A stretch of 64,000 bases of DNA from Ferruginibacter yonginensis. GTDB taxonomy: Bacteria; Bacteroidota; Bacteroidia; Chitinophagales; Chitinophagaceae. The stretch lies in assembly GCF_042651465.1 (NCBI RefSeq), contig NZ_JBHSCZ010000001.1:1054001-1118000 (forward strand), written 5' to 3'. Under the pieces are notes generated by a model. It saw only the letters and a program-made list of their open reading frames with translations, was not told the origin of the DNA and made no database searches. Shown in pieces: positions 42,298 through 52,112 of the stretch. The translations under genes were made by a program, and so were the position numbers. The first letter of the stretch is position 1; each line of letters begins with the position of its first letter.

Positions 42298-44007
42298 GTG
42301 CAAAAACGTTGGAAAATACTACCCTTTAATGATGAAACCGTTACATCATTACACCGCTACTTAAAAGTAAGCCCTAGCATTTGTAAAATTTTATCGCAGC
42401 GTTCCATTACTACTTTTGAAACTGCGAAAGATTATTTTGTACCAGCCTTGAGTGCCCTGCATGATCCTTTTTTAATGAAGGATATGCAAAAAGCTGTTGA
42501 TAGAATTATACAAGCTTTCAACAACAAAGAGCAAATATTGGTATTTGGTGATTATGATGTAGACGGCACTACATCTGTAGCTAGCATGTATAGCTTTTTG
42601 TGTGAGGTGTACGATGCCAATTTAATAGATTTTTATATTCCACACCGTTATAGAGAAGGCTATGGAGTGAGCAAAGCAGGTATCGACTTTGCAGCAGCTA
42701 AAGGTATTACACTAATCATTTGTTTAGATTGTGGCGTAAAGTCTGTTGAGCTCATTGCTTATGCCAAAACATTAGGTATCGATTTTATTGTTTGCGACCA
42801 CCATTTACCCGGCCCCGTTTTACCAGATGCCGCCGCTATTTTAAATGCCAAACAAGCTGATTGTGCCTACCCTTACAAAGAACTGTGCGGCTGTGGCGTA
42901 GGTTTTAAATTAATGACCGCCCTTACACAACAATTGCACCTTTCTGAAAAAATATTATACAGCTATCTTGATTTAGTGGCTATTGCAATAGCTGCAGATA
43001 TTGTACCCATGACAGGCGAAAACCGCATTTTGGCTTACCATGGCTTACAAAAAATTAATAGCAACCCCTTACCAGGCATTAAAGCATTGATGGAATTAGC
43101 TGGCATACAAAAAGCCATGAGTATTACCAACGTGGTATTTGTAATTGCACCAAGGGTAAACGCAGCCGGCCGAATGGATGATGCCAAAAAAGCTGTACAA
43201 CTATTTATTGAAAAAGATGTTGAAAAGGCAAAAGCTTTTGCAGATATGTTGCATGCTGATAATAAAGATAGAAAAGAAGCCGATAGTACCATTACTGAAG
43301 ATGCTTTGGAAATAATAAAAGAAGATGCAGCACTGCAACTTAAAAAAACTTGTGTTGTGTACAATGAACATTGGCATAAAGGTGTAGTGGGTATTGTGGC
43401 TAGTAGGCTTATTGAGCATTACCACCGCCCCACTATTGTATTAACCAAAAGTGGAGAACACATTGCAGGGAGTGCCCGTAGTGTACCTGGTTTTAATTTA
43501 TATGAAGCCATTTATGAGTGTAAAGATTTATTAATTGCTTACGGCGGTCATTTTGCAGCAGCAGGTTTAACCTTAGCCAAAGAAAACTTAGCAGCCTTTA
43601 CTGATAAATTTGAAAGTGTAGTGGCGGCCACTATACCTGATGAATTGTTGGTGCCAGAAATTATTATTGATGCACAAATTGACTTTAGTGAAATCAAAGA
43701 AAGCTTTTACAACATATTATGTAGAATGGAACCATTTGGACCAGAAAATATGCGACCTGTATTTATTACTAAAAATTGTAAGGATGCCGGTTATTCAAAA
43801 GTTTTAAAAGAAGCCCATATAAAATTTATTGTGCAACAGAACGATGTAACCGTAACAGGTATAGGATTTAATATGGCACATCAATTTCATTTGTTACAAA
43901 ACAACCAACCTGTTGATATTGTTTATACTTTAGATGAAAACGAATGGAATGGTCATAAAACCATCCAATTAAAAGTTATTGATTTTAAACCATCATCAAC
44001 CCATTAA
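42298..44007 (+). CDS. recJ: Single-stranded-DNA-specific exonuclease RecJ
   Basis: A 569-residue 5'-3' exonuclease. DHH motifs: LVFGDYDVDGTTSVASMY, IICLDCGVKS, FIVCDHHLPGPVLPDAAAILNAK, FKLMTALTQ, LVAIAIAADIVPM. The DHHA1 part has VVGIVASRLIEHYHRPTIVL, GSARSVPGFNLYEAI and the GGHFAAAGLTL loop. The start is GTG (42298): the upstream ATG in TAATG at 42293 is out of frame. It acts in RecF-type recombination and mismatch repair. Central gene of a three-gene operon. Confidence 0.96.
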   Translation: MQKRWKILPFNDETVTSLHRYLKVSPSICKILSQRSITTFETAKDYFVPALSALHDPFLMKDMQKAVDRIIQAFNNKEQILVFGDYDVDGTTSVASMYSFLCEVYDANLIDFYIPHRYREGYGVSKAGIDFAAAKGITLIICLDCGVKSVELIAYAKTLGIDFIVCDHHLPGPVLPDAAAILNAKQADCAYPYKELCGCGVGFKLMTALTQQLHLSEKILYSYLDLVAIAIAADIVPMTGENRILAYHGLQKINSNPLPGIKALMELAGIQKAMSITNVVFVIAPRVNAAGRMDDAKKAVQLFIEKDVEKAKAFADMLHADNKDRKEADSTITEDALEIIKEDAALQLKKTCVVYNEHWHKGVVGIVASRLIEHYHRPTIVLTKSGEHIAGSARSVPGFNLYEAIYECKDLLIAYGGHFAAAGLTLAKENLAAFTDKFESVVAATIPDELLVPEIIIDAQIDFSEIKESFYNILCRMEPFGPENMRPVFITKNCKDAGYSKVLKEAHIKFIVQQNDVTVTGIGFNMAHQFHLLQNNQPVDIVYTLDENEWNGHKTIQLKVIDFKPSSTH

Positions 44008-44016
44008 ATTATTTTA

Positions 44017-44685
44017 TTGCAACCATTTTTTCAATACCTCAAGTACTTTTTTTACATAGCCCGTAACTGGAGTATATCAATCGCCATCCACATTATTCGA
44101 AATGAAATAAAAGGTGAAAAAAAATATGGCATTAATACCACCGGTGCAGATGAATTAAAATCATTAGCAAAAATGGGTATTGATATTACACATGCTACTA
44201 TTTACATGCCTGTGTCGTATGATGTTATTGAACATTTTTTTGATAAGGCTCATATACAGCAATGCCAACATTTTTTAGATATTGGTTGTGGTAAAGGCAG
44301 GGCTTTGTGTGTGGCTGCAGCTATGGGTGCTACCAAATTGAGTGGTATTGAGTTATCAAAGGCATTGTTTATGGAGGCCAAAGCAAACACAGCTATTACA
44401 CAACAACAGTACCCAAATACACAAATCAATTTATACCATAACGATGCTTTTTATTTTGAAATTGCAGCTGATGTTGATTGTATTTTAATGTTCAACCCGT
44501 TTGATGAAGTGATTATGAGTGGCGTAATGGAAAATATTGATATTAGTTTGGCAAACAATCCTCGTAAAATGACCATTATTTACATCAACCCACTTGAAAA
44601 ACAAGTATTGCAATCATTTGGTTACAAACAAGTATACTACTACAAAGAAAAAATATATTTAGAGGGCGCCATTTTTGAAAAATAA
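44017..44685 (+). CDS. Class I SAM-dependent methyltransferase
   Basis: A 222-residue protein with a TTG start at 44017; the first ATG would remove more than 40 conserved-looking residues. The SAM loop is FLDIGCGKGRALCVAAAMGATKLSGIELS, with a later DVDCILMFNPFDE motif (NPF in place of the usual NPPY). The N-terminus YFFYIARNWSISIAIHII is hydrophobic. It resembles small uncharacterised methyltransferases of Bacteroidota; substrate unknown. It is 9 bp after recJ and followed by a terminator that begins at its stop codon. Confidence 0.82.
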   Translation: MQPFFQYLKYFFYIARNWSISIAIHIIRNEIKGEKKYGINTTGADELKSLAKMGIDITHATIYMPVSYDVIEHFFDKAHIQQCQHFLDIGCGKGRALCVAAAMGATKLSGIELSKALFMEAKANTAITQQQYPNTQINLYHNDAFYFEIAADVDCILMFNPFDEVIMSGVMENIDISLANNPRKMTIIYINPLEKQVLQSFGYKQVYYYKEKIYLEGAIFEK

Positions 44686-44712
44686 AATAGCCTACACAAA
44701 GTGCAGGCTATT
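44686..44712. terminator. Terminator between the methyltransferase and htpG
   Basis: AATAGCCTACAC-AAA-GTGCAGGCTATT, one mismatch. It sits between convergent genes and can act on both. Confidence 0.75.
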
Positions 44713-44733
44713 AATATCACAAACAAATAGACT

Positions 44734-46599
44734 TTAGTTTTCCATTATTTCAACACTGCGGCTGATGAATTGTGTTAAATTTTTACCAGTTAACAAACCT
44801 TGTGAAAGCAACGCCAAATCAGCAAGGTTACGCACTAATTTTTCTTTTTGTGCAGCTTCAGTATTACTTAAAATACTTCTGAATATGCTGTGGTTACCGT
44901 TTACGGTTAACGTTACTTCATCTGGCATTTGAGCATAAAAAGCAGCCATACCGCCACCTACAGCAGCCATATCTTTCATTCTACGCATTTGCTCTGGCCT
45001 AGTAGCGGTTACAGGTGGTGCATCAGCACTTAACCCTTTTACTTCTACGGTTATATGAAGTCCGTCTTGCGGTTGTTCAAATAATTTTTTCAAAGTATCG
45101 GCTTCATCGTTGGTTAATACGCTTTCAGCAGCATCGGTTTTATCAATTAAATTATCTGCAATATCAGCATCTACCCTAGTGAAAATAAAATCGTTCCACT
45201 TCATTTCAACAGTGTTGATAAATGCCGCATCTACCAAGGTTTCCATCTTTACCACTACATAACCTTTGGCATTGGCTTGGGTAATGTAAGCATCTTGCTG
45301 TACCGGATTGGTACTATATAAAATAACCTGTTTACCATCTTTATTTTTTTGTGCTGCAGTAGCTGAAATATATTCTTCTTTGGTATAGAATTTACCTTGG
45401 GTATCTTCCATTATAAAGAAACTATTGGCTTTGTCTAAAAACTTATCATCGGTCATCATACCATACTTCACAAATAAACCTAGGCTCTCCCATTTTTGTT
45501 CGAACTCGGTACGTTCGTTTCTAAAAATTTCGTCTAATTTATCAGCCACTTTTTTTGTGATATGGGCATTGATTTTTTTAACGTTAGGGTCGCCTTGTAG
45601 GTAACTTCTACTCACATTTAATGGAATATCCGGACTATCAATTACACCATGCAACAACATTAAAAACTCTGGAACAATGTCTTTTACCTCATCTGTAACA
45701 AATACTTGGTTGCTATATAATTGAATTTTATTTTTTTGTATTTCGTGGCTTTGTTTAATTTTTGGGAAATACAAAATACCAGTTAGGTTAAACGGATAAT
45801 CAACATTCAAATGAATCCAAAATAAAGGTGTTTCACTGAAAGGATATAGCTCTCTGTAAAAATTTTCGTAATCTTCTTTGGTTAAATCGGCTGGCTTTTT
45901 GGTCCAAGCTGGTGTAGTATTATTGATGGCTTTAGGCTCAACAAGCGCCTCTCCTTCCTTAGGTGCTTCAACTGTTTCGTTTACATCTTTAAAATAGATT
46001 GGTACAGGTAAAAACTTACAAAACTTTTCAAGCGTTTCTTTTACTTTATAAGCGTTTAAAAAGTCTTTACTTTCTTCGTTAATATGTAAAATAATATCGG
46101 TGCCTCTAAAAGCTCTTTCGGCAGGGGTTAATGAAAACTCTGGACTACCATCACACTCCCAACGTACAGCGGCTGCGCCTTCTTTAAAACTTTTGGTTAC
46201 AACGGCTACTCTTTCACTTACCATAAATGATGAGTAAAAACCTAAACCAAAATGCCCGATGATGTTGTTTTCGTTTTGGCCTTTGTATTTTTCTAAAAAT
46301 TCTTCTGCACCACTAAAAGCTACTTGGTTGAGGTATTTGTCTACTTCCTCTTCCGTCATACCAACCCCTCTATCACTGATGGTTAATGTTTTATTGGTAG
46401 CATCGAGTGTAATATCAATACGCAATTCGCCTAAATCGCCTTTTGCTTCGCCGATAGATGATAATGTTTTTATTTTCTGCGTAGCATCTACTGCATTACT
46501 GACAAGTTCACGGATAAAAATGTCATGCTCACTGTATAAAAATTTCTTTATAATAGGGAAAATGTTTTCTGTTTGTACCCTAATATTACCTTTTTGCAT
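44734..46599 (-). CDS. htpG: Molecular chaperone HtpG (Hsp90)
   Basis: A 621-residue ATP-dependent chaperone. GHKL ATPase motifs: FIRELVSNAVDATQKI, LTISDRGVGMTEEEVDKYLNQVAFSGAEEFL, IIGHFGLGFYSSFMV and GTDIILHI. The middle domain includes PLFWIHLNVDYPFNLTGILYFP and VIDSPDIPLNVSRSYLQGDPNVK; the C-terminal dimer domain is shorter and more divergent than in E. coli. Divergent from the T9SS nuclease gene. Confidence 0.97.
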   Translation of the reverse strand: MQKGNIRVQTENIFPIIKKFLYSEHDIFIRELVSNAVDATQKIKTLSSIGEAKGDLGELRIDITLDATNKTLTISDRGVGMTEEEVDKYLNQVAFSGAEEFLEKYKGQNENNIIGHFGLGFYSSFMVSERVAVVTKSFKEGAAAVRWECDGSPEFSLTPAERAFRGTDIILHINEESKDFLNAYKVKETLEKFCKFLPVPIYFKDVNETVEAPKEGEALVEPKAINNTTPAWTKKPADLTKEDYENFYRELYPFSETPLFWIHLNVDYPFNLTGILYFPKIKQSHEIQKNKIQLYSNQVFVTDEVKDIVPEFLMLLHGVIDSPDIPLNVSRSYLQGDPNVKKINAHITKKVADKLDEIFRNERTEFEQKWESLGLFVKYGMMTDDKFLDKANSFFIMEDTQGKFYTKEEYISATAAQKNKDGKQVILYSTNPVQQDAYITQANAKGYVVVKMETLVDAAFINTVEMKWNDFIFTRVDADIADNLIDKTDAAESVLTNDEADTLKKLFEQPQDGLHITVEVKGLSADAPPVTATRPEQMRRMKDMAAVGGGMAAFYAQMPDEVTLTVNGNHSIFRSILSNTEAAQKEKLVRNLADLALLSQGLLTGKNLTQFISRSVEIMEN

Positions 46600-46734
46600 A
46601 ATAAATGAACGTTTTGTTTAACTAACCACTATCTGTCAAATAGAATACCACAGGCATATTGCGGAAAATCTGTCAGTTGTCGTAAACTAATTGTTACTTC
46701 ATGTAAATAGCCATTTTTGCTTGCATTTTTAGTT

Positions 46735-46742
46735 TACTTTCG
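46735..46742 (+). promoter_or_regulatory. Possible -7 element TACTTTCG for the T9SS nuclease gene
   Basis: A TAnnTTTG variant (C) followed by CAC, 20 bp before the ATG; TTTG (46716-46719) lies 15 bp upstream, a shorter spacing than usual. Confidence 0.4.
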
Positions 46743-46761
46743 CACCTTAAAAAAATAATTT

Positions 46762-49700
46762 ATGAAGTATGTTTACGCAATTGTAATGCTTTTTGTAAGC
46801 ATTATGTGTAATGCACAAACAGATGTGAGTTGGGACTTTGGAACCACCGCAGCCAATGGCAGTCCATCTGCCGGTGTACCTGTTACAAACCTTACTATTA
46901 GTGCTTTAGCGCAAGGCAATAACAATGGTACTACCACTTTGCTCACCACTGCCAGTGCCTCAACAGGTTATACAGGCGCTAGTGGCCAATTTAATGCAGG
47001 TGCAGCAGCAAGAATTGGCGCTATAAATACTGCTGCTTCGGGAAGTGCTTATTTTGAGTTTAGCTTAACCCCAGCTGCTGGCAGTGTAGTAACTCTAAAT
47101 AATATAAGCTTCGGTACAAGATCAACTGGTACAGGCCCACAAGCTTATACCATACGTACAAGCAATGATAATTACGTTGCAGATGTAGCCACGGGCACCA
47201 TCGCTAACAACTCTGCTTGGTCATTAAAATCAAATACAACCAATATTTCAAGTGGAACAGGTGCCGTAATCACTTTTAGAATTTATGGACATAATGGCGC
47301 AGGTTCTCCTGGCGCAGGTACCGCCAACTGGCGTATTGATGATTTAAAAATAAATGTTACCGTTGCAGGTGGTGGGGCTGATGTTACACCGCCTACCATT
47401 ACTACATTAACACCTGCTGATAATGCTACCAACGTTTCAACAGGTACCAATTTAAGCATCAACTTTAGTGAACCAATTATAAAAAATACAGGTAATATTA
47501 TCATCAAAAAAATAAGTGATAATAGTACAGTACAAACTATTGATGTAACGAGTGCGGCAGTAACAACTACTACCAACAACGCTAGCATTACTATCAATGC
47601 CTTACAACCCGGTACGGCTTACTACATAAATATTGATGCAACAGCATTTAAAGATGCAGCAGACAATTTATTTGCAGGTATTAATGATAACAGCACATGG
47701 AATTTTACAACAGGTACTACTATTTACAATTATAATTTTAATACTTGTACATCGGCTTTATCTGATGGTTTTACTGCCTTTAGTGTAACCGGACCACAAG
47801 TATGGGCTTGTACCACTTTTGGACACGATGCTGCTAACCCAAGTGCTAGTGCAGCGAATGGCGTACAAATCAATGGTTTTGCTAGTGGCTCAAATGTTAT
47901 TAATGAAGATTGGTTGATTAGTCCTGCATTCAATTTAGTAGGTACCCAATTCCCTTTATTATCATTTTGGAGCAGAACAGCTTTTAATGGTACTCCTTTA
48001 AAATTAAGGGTATCAACCAACTACCCTGGTACGGGTAACCCTAATAACTTTACTTGGGTTGATTTGAATGGTCAATTTCCTGTACAAGCAAGCGATATTT
48101 GGACGTTGAGTCAAAACATCAATTTAAGTGCTTATAAAACTGCGAATACTTACATTGCTTTTGTATATAACTCAACTGATGATGATGGGGCTAGATGGAC
48201 TTTAGATGATATTAAAATTGATAACTCACCAATAGCACCTCCTGCTACTTTAACACCTAGTACAGGTGAAATTAATTTTGGGTTTGTACCAAACGGTAAC
48301 GCCTTGGTGAAGACGATGAATTTTGTTGGCAATGATATTACTGGCGGTGTAACCGTAACAGCTAATGGTAACTTCTTAATTTCAAAAACCAATGGTAGTT
48401 TCACCAATAGCATTAGTTATACACAAGCAGAAGCCAATAATATTTCACAAACGGTATATGTTCAATTTACACCAACAGCTGTAAACCAAAACTTTACAGG
48501 TACTATAACTTATAGCACACCTGGTGTTGCTGATACAGTTATTGTAACCAGAGGTAATAGCATTGATGCTGCTAGTACTTTAGATGTTGTTAACTGGAAC
48601 ATTGAATGGTTTGGTTCAACAACTTTAGGCCCAACCAACGACAACCAACAAGAGCAAAATATTAAAACGATTTTGCAAAACTTAAATGCAGATGTATATG
48701 CATTAGAAGAAGTGGTAAGTGAACCAAGGTTGGCGAATATTGTGAGCCAAATGCCAGGTTATAGTTATGTATTGAGTAATTATGGCTCATACACCAACCC
48801 TAACCAACCAGGGGCTGGCCCATTATCAGAAGCACAAAAATTAGGCATGATTTACAAAACTTCGTTGTTCCCAGGTGGTGTAACTACACAAGCTTTGTTA
48901 TCAGCTGGTATCAATAGTGCTGCTGATATTAGTAACCCTGCTTATAATTGGTATGCAAGTGGGCGTTTCCCTTTTATGGTAACAGGTACTACCACCTTAA
49001 ATGGCGTTACTAAAACTGTACGTTTTGTAATTGTACATGCAAAGGCTAATACATCGCCTACCTTAACATCATATAACAGAAGAAAAGCAGGAAACGATTC
49101 ATTAAGAACTTTCTTAAACAATAACTTCCCTAATGATAATATCATTATGTTGGGTGATTTTAATGATGATTTAGATTCTACTATTACTGCTGGTATAACG
49201 CCTAAATTATCATCATACAAACAATTTATTGATGATGCAGGTAATTACTTTTCACCAACATTGGCATTGAGTTTAGCAGGTAAAAAATCAACAGTAAGTT
49301 ATAATGATGTAATTGATCATGTATTACTTTCAAATGAAATGAAGTGTAATTATTTAACAAACTCTGCTAGTATATTAACAGATGTTACGTCATTGGTAAC
49401 CAACTATGGTACCACCACCACGGATCACTATCCGGTATATACTCGTTATTTATTTCAACCAACTTCAAGTGCTACAATCAGCTACGCAGGTACACCTTAT
49501 TGCAGTAATGCAGGTACAGCTAACGTAACACTAACAGGTACCACGGGTGGTACATTTAGTGCGCCAACGGGTTTAGTTATTAACCCTACAACCGGCGCTG
49601 TTAACTTAAGTGCTAGTACACCTGGCAGTTATGTAGTTACTTATACCATAGCTGCTATTGATGCTTGTAACCCAGCATTTAGCACTACGGCAACTATTGT

Positions 49701-51231
49701 AATTAATGCAGCACCAAATGCTAGCTTTAGTTATGCAGGTACGCCTTATTGCAGCAATGCAGGTACAGCCAACGTTACTTTTACAGGTACTACTGGTGGT
49801 ACATTTAGTGCACCAACGGGTTTAGTTATTAACCCAACAACCGGCGCTGTAAATACAACTACAAGTATTGCAGGTGCTTATGTGGTTACTTATACTGTAG
49901 CCGCTAATGGTGGTTGTGCCGTTTTTACCACTACTGCAACTATTGTAATTAATGCAGCACCATCAGCTACCATTAGTTATGCTGGCACACCTTATTGTAG
50001 TAATGCTGGTACGGCTACAGTAACTAGAACAGGTACTGCTGGTGGCAGTTATACCGCTGGCACAGGTTTAAGCATTAATGCAACTACTGGTGATATCAAC
50101 ATTGCTGCTAGTACACCGGGTACTTATACCGTTACATATACCATTGCTGCTAATGGCGGTTGTGCAACGTTTAGCACTACGGCTACTGTTACTATAAATG
50201 CTGCACCTAGTGCTACCATTAGTTACGCAGGCACACCTTATTGTGCCAACGCAGGTACTGCTTCTGTAACAAGAACGGGTACTGCAGGTGGTACTTATAC
50301 AGCTGCAACAGGTTTAAGTATTAATGCTAGTACTGGTGATATTAATATTGCTGCTAGTACTCCGGGTAGCTATACCGTTACATACACCATTGCTGCTAAT
50401 GGTGGTTGTGCTACATTTAGTACTACAGCTCCAGTTGTAATCAATACTTTATCAACAGCACCAACAGCTGCTACAACAAGTGCTACACAAATTTGTGGTA
50501 CTTCTGGCACTGTAACATTAACGGCAGTAGGCGGTACTTTAGGTACTGGCGCTAGCTACAAATGGTACGCTGCTAGTTGTGGTGGCACATTAGTAGGTAC
50601 GGGTGCAGTATTAAATAATGTTGTGGTTACTACCACCACCACTTACTTTGTAAGAATTGAAGGTGTTTGTAACACCACCGCTTGTGCAAGTGTAACTGTA
50701 AATGTTGCACCTACACCAGTTATTACTGTTACTGCAACACCTAGTACAGGTGTAACACCAAGCACTCCTGTAACCTTAACTGCTTCGGTAACACCATCAA
50801 ATAATAATTATTTTTATCAGTGGGTTAAAAATGGTACTACTATTTTAAACGCTACTGGCAACAGTATAGTTGTAACTGCTAGTGAAGCAGGTAATTATGT
50901 GGTGAATGTAACACAACAAAATAGCTGTGGTGCTTCATCTAGCAATGTATTTGTAAACTCAGCCGTTGCTGATGTTGCTTTTGTTTTCCCTAACCCTAAC
51001 CGTGGTATTTTTAATGTAGCATTTAATAATGGCGGTACCAATTTAAATGGCAGAACGGTTACTGTTTATGATAATAAAGGCAGTAGGGTTTTTGAAAAAG
51101 TATATAATAACAATGTTCCATTCAGTAATATGAAAGTTGATATTAGTCAACATGCAAAAGGACAATATTTTATTATTGTAAGAGATGCACAAGGCAAGAA
51201 GATTGCAGAAAGTACAGTAGTTGTTTTATAA
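46762..51231 (+). CDS. Giant T9SS-secreted nuclease with Ig-like repeats
   Basis: 1489 residues. Signal peptide (VYAIVMLFVSIMCNAQ). Residues about 20-210: adhesin-like beta domain; about 213-320: Big_5/SbsA Ig-like (VTPPTITTLTPADNATNVS); about 322-495: choice-of-anchor J (NYNFNTCTSALSDGF, NEDWLISPAF). Residues about 605-900 form an endonuclease/exonuclease/phosphatase domain: LDVVNWNIEWFG, VYALEEV (catalytic Glu), NIIMLGDFNDDLDS, DVIDHVLLS and TTDHYPVYTRY. Four Ig-like repeats starting SYAGTPYC follow (about 903-1230), then a PKD-like region, then the T9SS sorting domain (FVFPNPNRGIFNVAF, YDNKGSRVFEKVYN, KGQYFIIVRDAQGK). Predicted cell-surface or released DNase or phosphodiesterase for nutrient scavenging. 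Confidence 0.92.
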   Translation: MKYVYAIVMLFVSIMCNAQTDVSWDFGTTAANGSPSAGVPVTNLTISALAQGNNNGTTTLLTTASASTGYTGASGQFNAGAAARIGAINTAASGSAYFEFSLTPAAGSVVTLNNISFGTRSTGTGPQAYTIRTSNDNYVADVATGTIANNSAWSLKSNTTNISSGTGAVITFRIYGHNGAGSPGAGTANWRIDDLKINVTVAGGGADVTPPTITTLTPADNATNVSTGTNLSINFSEPIIKNTGNIIIKKISDNSTVQTIDVTSAAVTTTTNNASITINALQPGTAYYINIDATAFKDAADNLFAGINDNSTWNFTTGTTIYNYNFNTCTSALSDGFTAFSVTGPQVWACTTFGHDAANPSASAANGVQINGFASGSNVINEDWLISPAFNLVGTQFPLLSFWSRTAFNGTPLKLRVSTNYPGTGNPNNFTWVDLNGQFPVQASDIWTLSQNINLSAYKTANTYIAFVYNSTDDDGARWTLDDIKIDNSPIAPPATLTPSTGEINFGFVPNGNALVKTMNFVGNDITGGVTVTANGNFLISKTNGSFTNSISYTQAEANNISQTVYVQFTPTAVNQNFTGTITYSTPGVADTVIVTRGNSIDAASTLDVVNWNIEWFGSTTLGPTNDNQQEQNIKTILQNLNADVYALEEVVSEPRLANIVSQMPGYSYVLSNYGSYTNPNQPGAGPLSEAQKLGMIYKTSLFPGGVTTQALLSAGINSAADISNPAYNWYASGRFPFMVTGTTTLNGVTKTVRFVIVHAKANTSPTLTSYNRRKAGNDSLRTFLNNNFPNDNIIMLGDFNDDLDSTITAGITPKLSSYKQFIDDAGNYFSPTLALSLAGKKSTVSYNDVIDHVLLSNEMKCNYLTNSASILTDVTSLVTNYGTTTTDHYPVYTRYLFQPTSSATISYAGTPYCSNAGTANVTLTGTTGGTFSAPTGLVINPTTGAVNLSASTPGSYVVTYTIAAIDACNPAFSTTATIVINAAPNASFSYAGTPYCSNAGTANVTFTGTTGGTFSAPTGLVINPTTGAVNTTTSIAGAYVVTYTVAANGGCAVFTTTATIVINAAPSATISYAGTPYCSNAGTATVTRTGTAGGSYTAGTGLSINATTGDINIAASTPGTYTVTYTIAANGGCATFSTTATVTINAAPSATISYAGTPYCANAGTASVTRTGTAGGTYTAATGLSINASTGDINIAASTPGSYTVTYTIAANGGCATFSTTAPVVINTLSTAPTAATTSATQICGTSGTVTLTAVGGTLGTGASYKWYAASCGGTLVGTGAVLNNVVVTTTTTYFVRIEGVCNTTACASVTVNVAPTPVITVTATPSTGVTPSTPVTLTASVTPSNNNYFYQWVKNGTTILNATGNSIVVTASEAGNYVVNVTQQNSCGASSSNVFVNSAVADVAFVFPNPNRGIFNVAFNNGGTNLNGRTVTVYDNKGSRVFEKVYNNNVPFSNMKVDISQHAKGQYFIIVRDAQGKKIAESTVVVL
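49471..50457 (+). repeat. Four in-frame tandem repeats of about 246-249 bp
   Basis: Repeat starts are near 49471, 49720, 49966 and 50212 (the codons for ATISYAGTPYC or its variant). Each unit encodes one Ig-like domain of about 82 residues with conserved Cys, Gly and Thr positions. Neighbouring copies differ mostly by synonymous changes, so the array expanded by internal duplication and is a likely site of copy-number change. Confidence 0.85.
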
Positions 51232-51250
51232 AACAGTTACACCTTTCCAT

Positions 51251-51282
51251 AAAAAAACGCCTCCAAATGGAGGCGTTTTTTT
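51251..51282. terminator. Terminator between the T9SS nuclease and exonuclease genes
   Basis: AAAAAAACGCCTCC-AAAT-GGAGGCGTTTTTTT, symmetric for both strands; its right end overlaps the stop codon of the convergent exonuclease gene. Confidence 0.9.
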
Positions 51283-52021
51283 ATACTTTAATAATTTCAA
51301 TATCATCATCATGCAACAACGGAATATTTTTAAAACGCAAAATTATATTGGCAGTGGTTACAATGTCTTTTTGACAATACGTTGCTATTCTTTCTAAATT
51401 AATTTGTTGTTGTGCCGCATCTTGTTCATGAAACAAAGGCCCCACCATGCTGCCATCAATATCATCTTTTGAAGAGGGTACCCCCATTGCTGCTGCTAAT
51501 AATTTTAAAGAGGTATAGTTTTTATAATCACCAAAACGCCAATATTGAAAAGTATCAACAATGTTGGTTTCCCATGGTTTCATATTTTGAAAATCGAGGT
51601 AGGCTGGTACTTTTAACTGGTTTACTAACAAACGCCTGCAAATAAATGGAATATCAAACTCTTTTATATTATGGCCAGCAAAACACCATTTGCTGTTAAA
51701 ACTTTCTATTTTGTTGATGGTTTGTAAAAAGTTTTTTAAGATGGTGGCTTCATCATTTCCGTAAAATGATTTTACCCTCATTTTTAAATGTTGTTCTTTA
51801 ATAAAATACCCAATACTAATGCATACAATTTTTGAAAATTCCGCCATTACACCCGCCCTATTTTCATAAAATGCAGCAGGGCTACTGTTGTCAGGCACAA
51901 GCCTGCTAACTTTTTCTGTCCATAATGCTTGCCACATAGGCGACAATTGTTCAAATGTTGGGGCTACTGACGCCGTTTCAATGTCAATTATAATAAGGTC
52001 TTCCGTACGAATATGTTGCAT
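51281..52021 (-). CDS. PolB-like 3'-5' exonuclease
   Basis: A 246-residue DEDDy-type exonuclease. Exo I is LIIIDIETASV (D, E), Exo II is CFAGHNIKEFDIPFICRRLL (Asp), Exo III is IATYCQKDIVTTANIILRF (Tyr, Asp). This matches the stand-alone PolB-like exonuclease family of bacteria. Residues between Exo I and II include FYENRAGVMAEFSKIVCISIGYF, typical of that group. A role in DNA proofreading or end trimming is inferred; it is a single gene with terminators on both sides. Confidence 0.88.
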   Translation of the reverse strand: MQHIRTEDLIIIDIETASVAPTFEQLSPMWQALWTEKVSRLVPDNSSPAAFYENRAGVMAEFSKIVCISIGYFIKEQHLKMRVKSFYGNDEATILKNFLQTINKIESFNSKWCFAGHNIKEFDIPFICRRLLVNQLKVPAYLDFQNMKPWETNIVDTFQYWRFGDYKNYTSLKLLAAAMGVPSSKDDIDGSMVGPLFHEQDAAQQQINLERIATYCQKDIVTTANIILRFKNIPLLHDDDIEIIKV

Positions 52022-52060
52022 AGTTATATTAGATTAGATGATAAATATAATAAAAAATAA

Positions 52061-52091
52061 AAAACCGTCTAATGGGCTATTAGACGGTTTT
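52061..52091 (-). terminator. Terminator of the beta-barrel gene at 52113
   Basis: Stem AAAACCGTCTAAT / ATTAGACGGTTTT (13 bp, 5-base loop), A/T tracts on both sides, 21 bp past the stop. Confidence 0.85.
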
Positions 52092-52112
52092 TATATATGT
52101 GGAGTGCTATTA

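Noticed and set aside
49471..50457. Repeats in the large secreted protein as a mobile or CRISPR-like repeat
   Set aside because: The period is a multiple of three, the frame is continuous, and each unit encodes one Ig-like domain.
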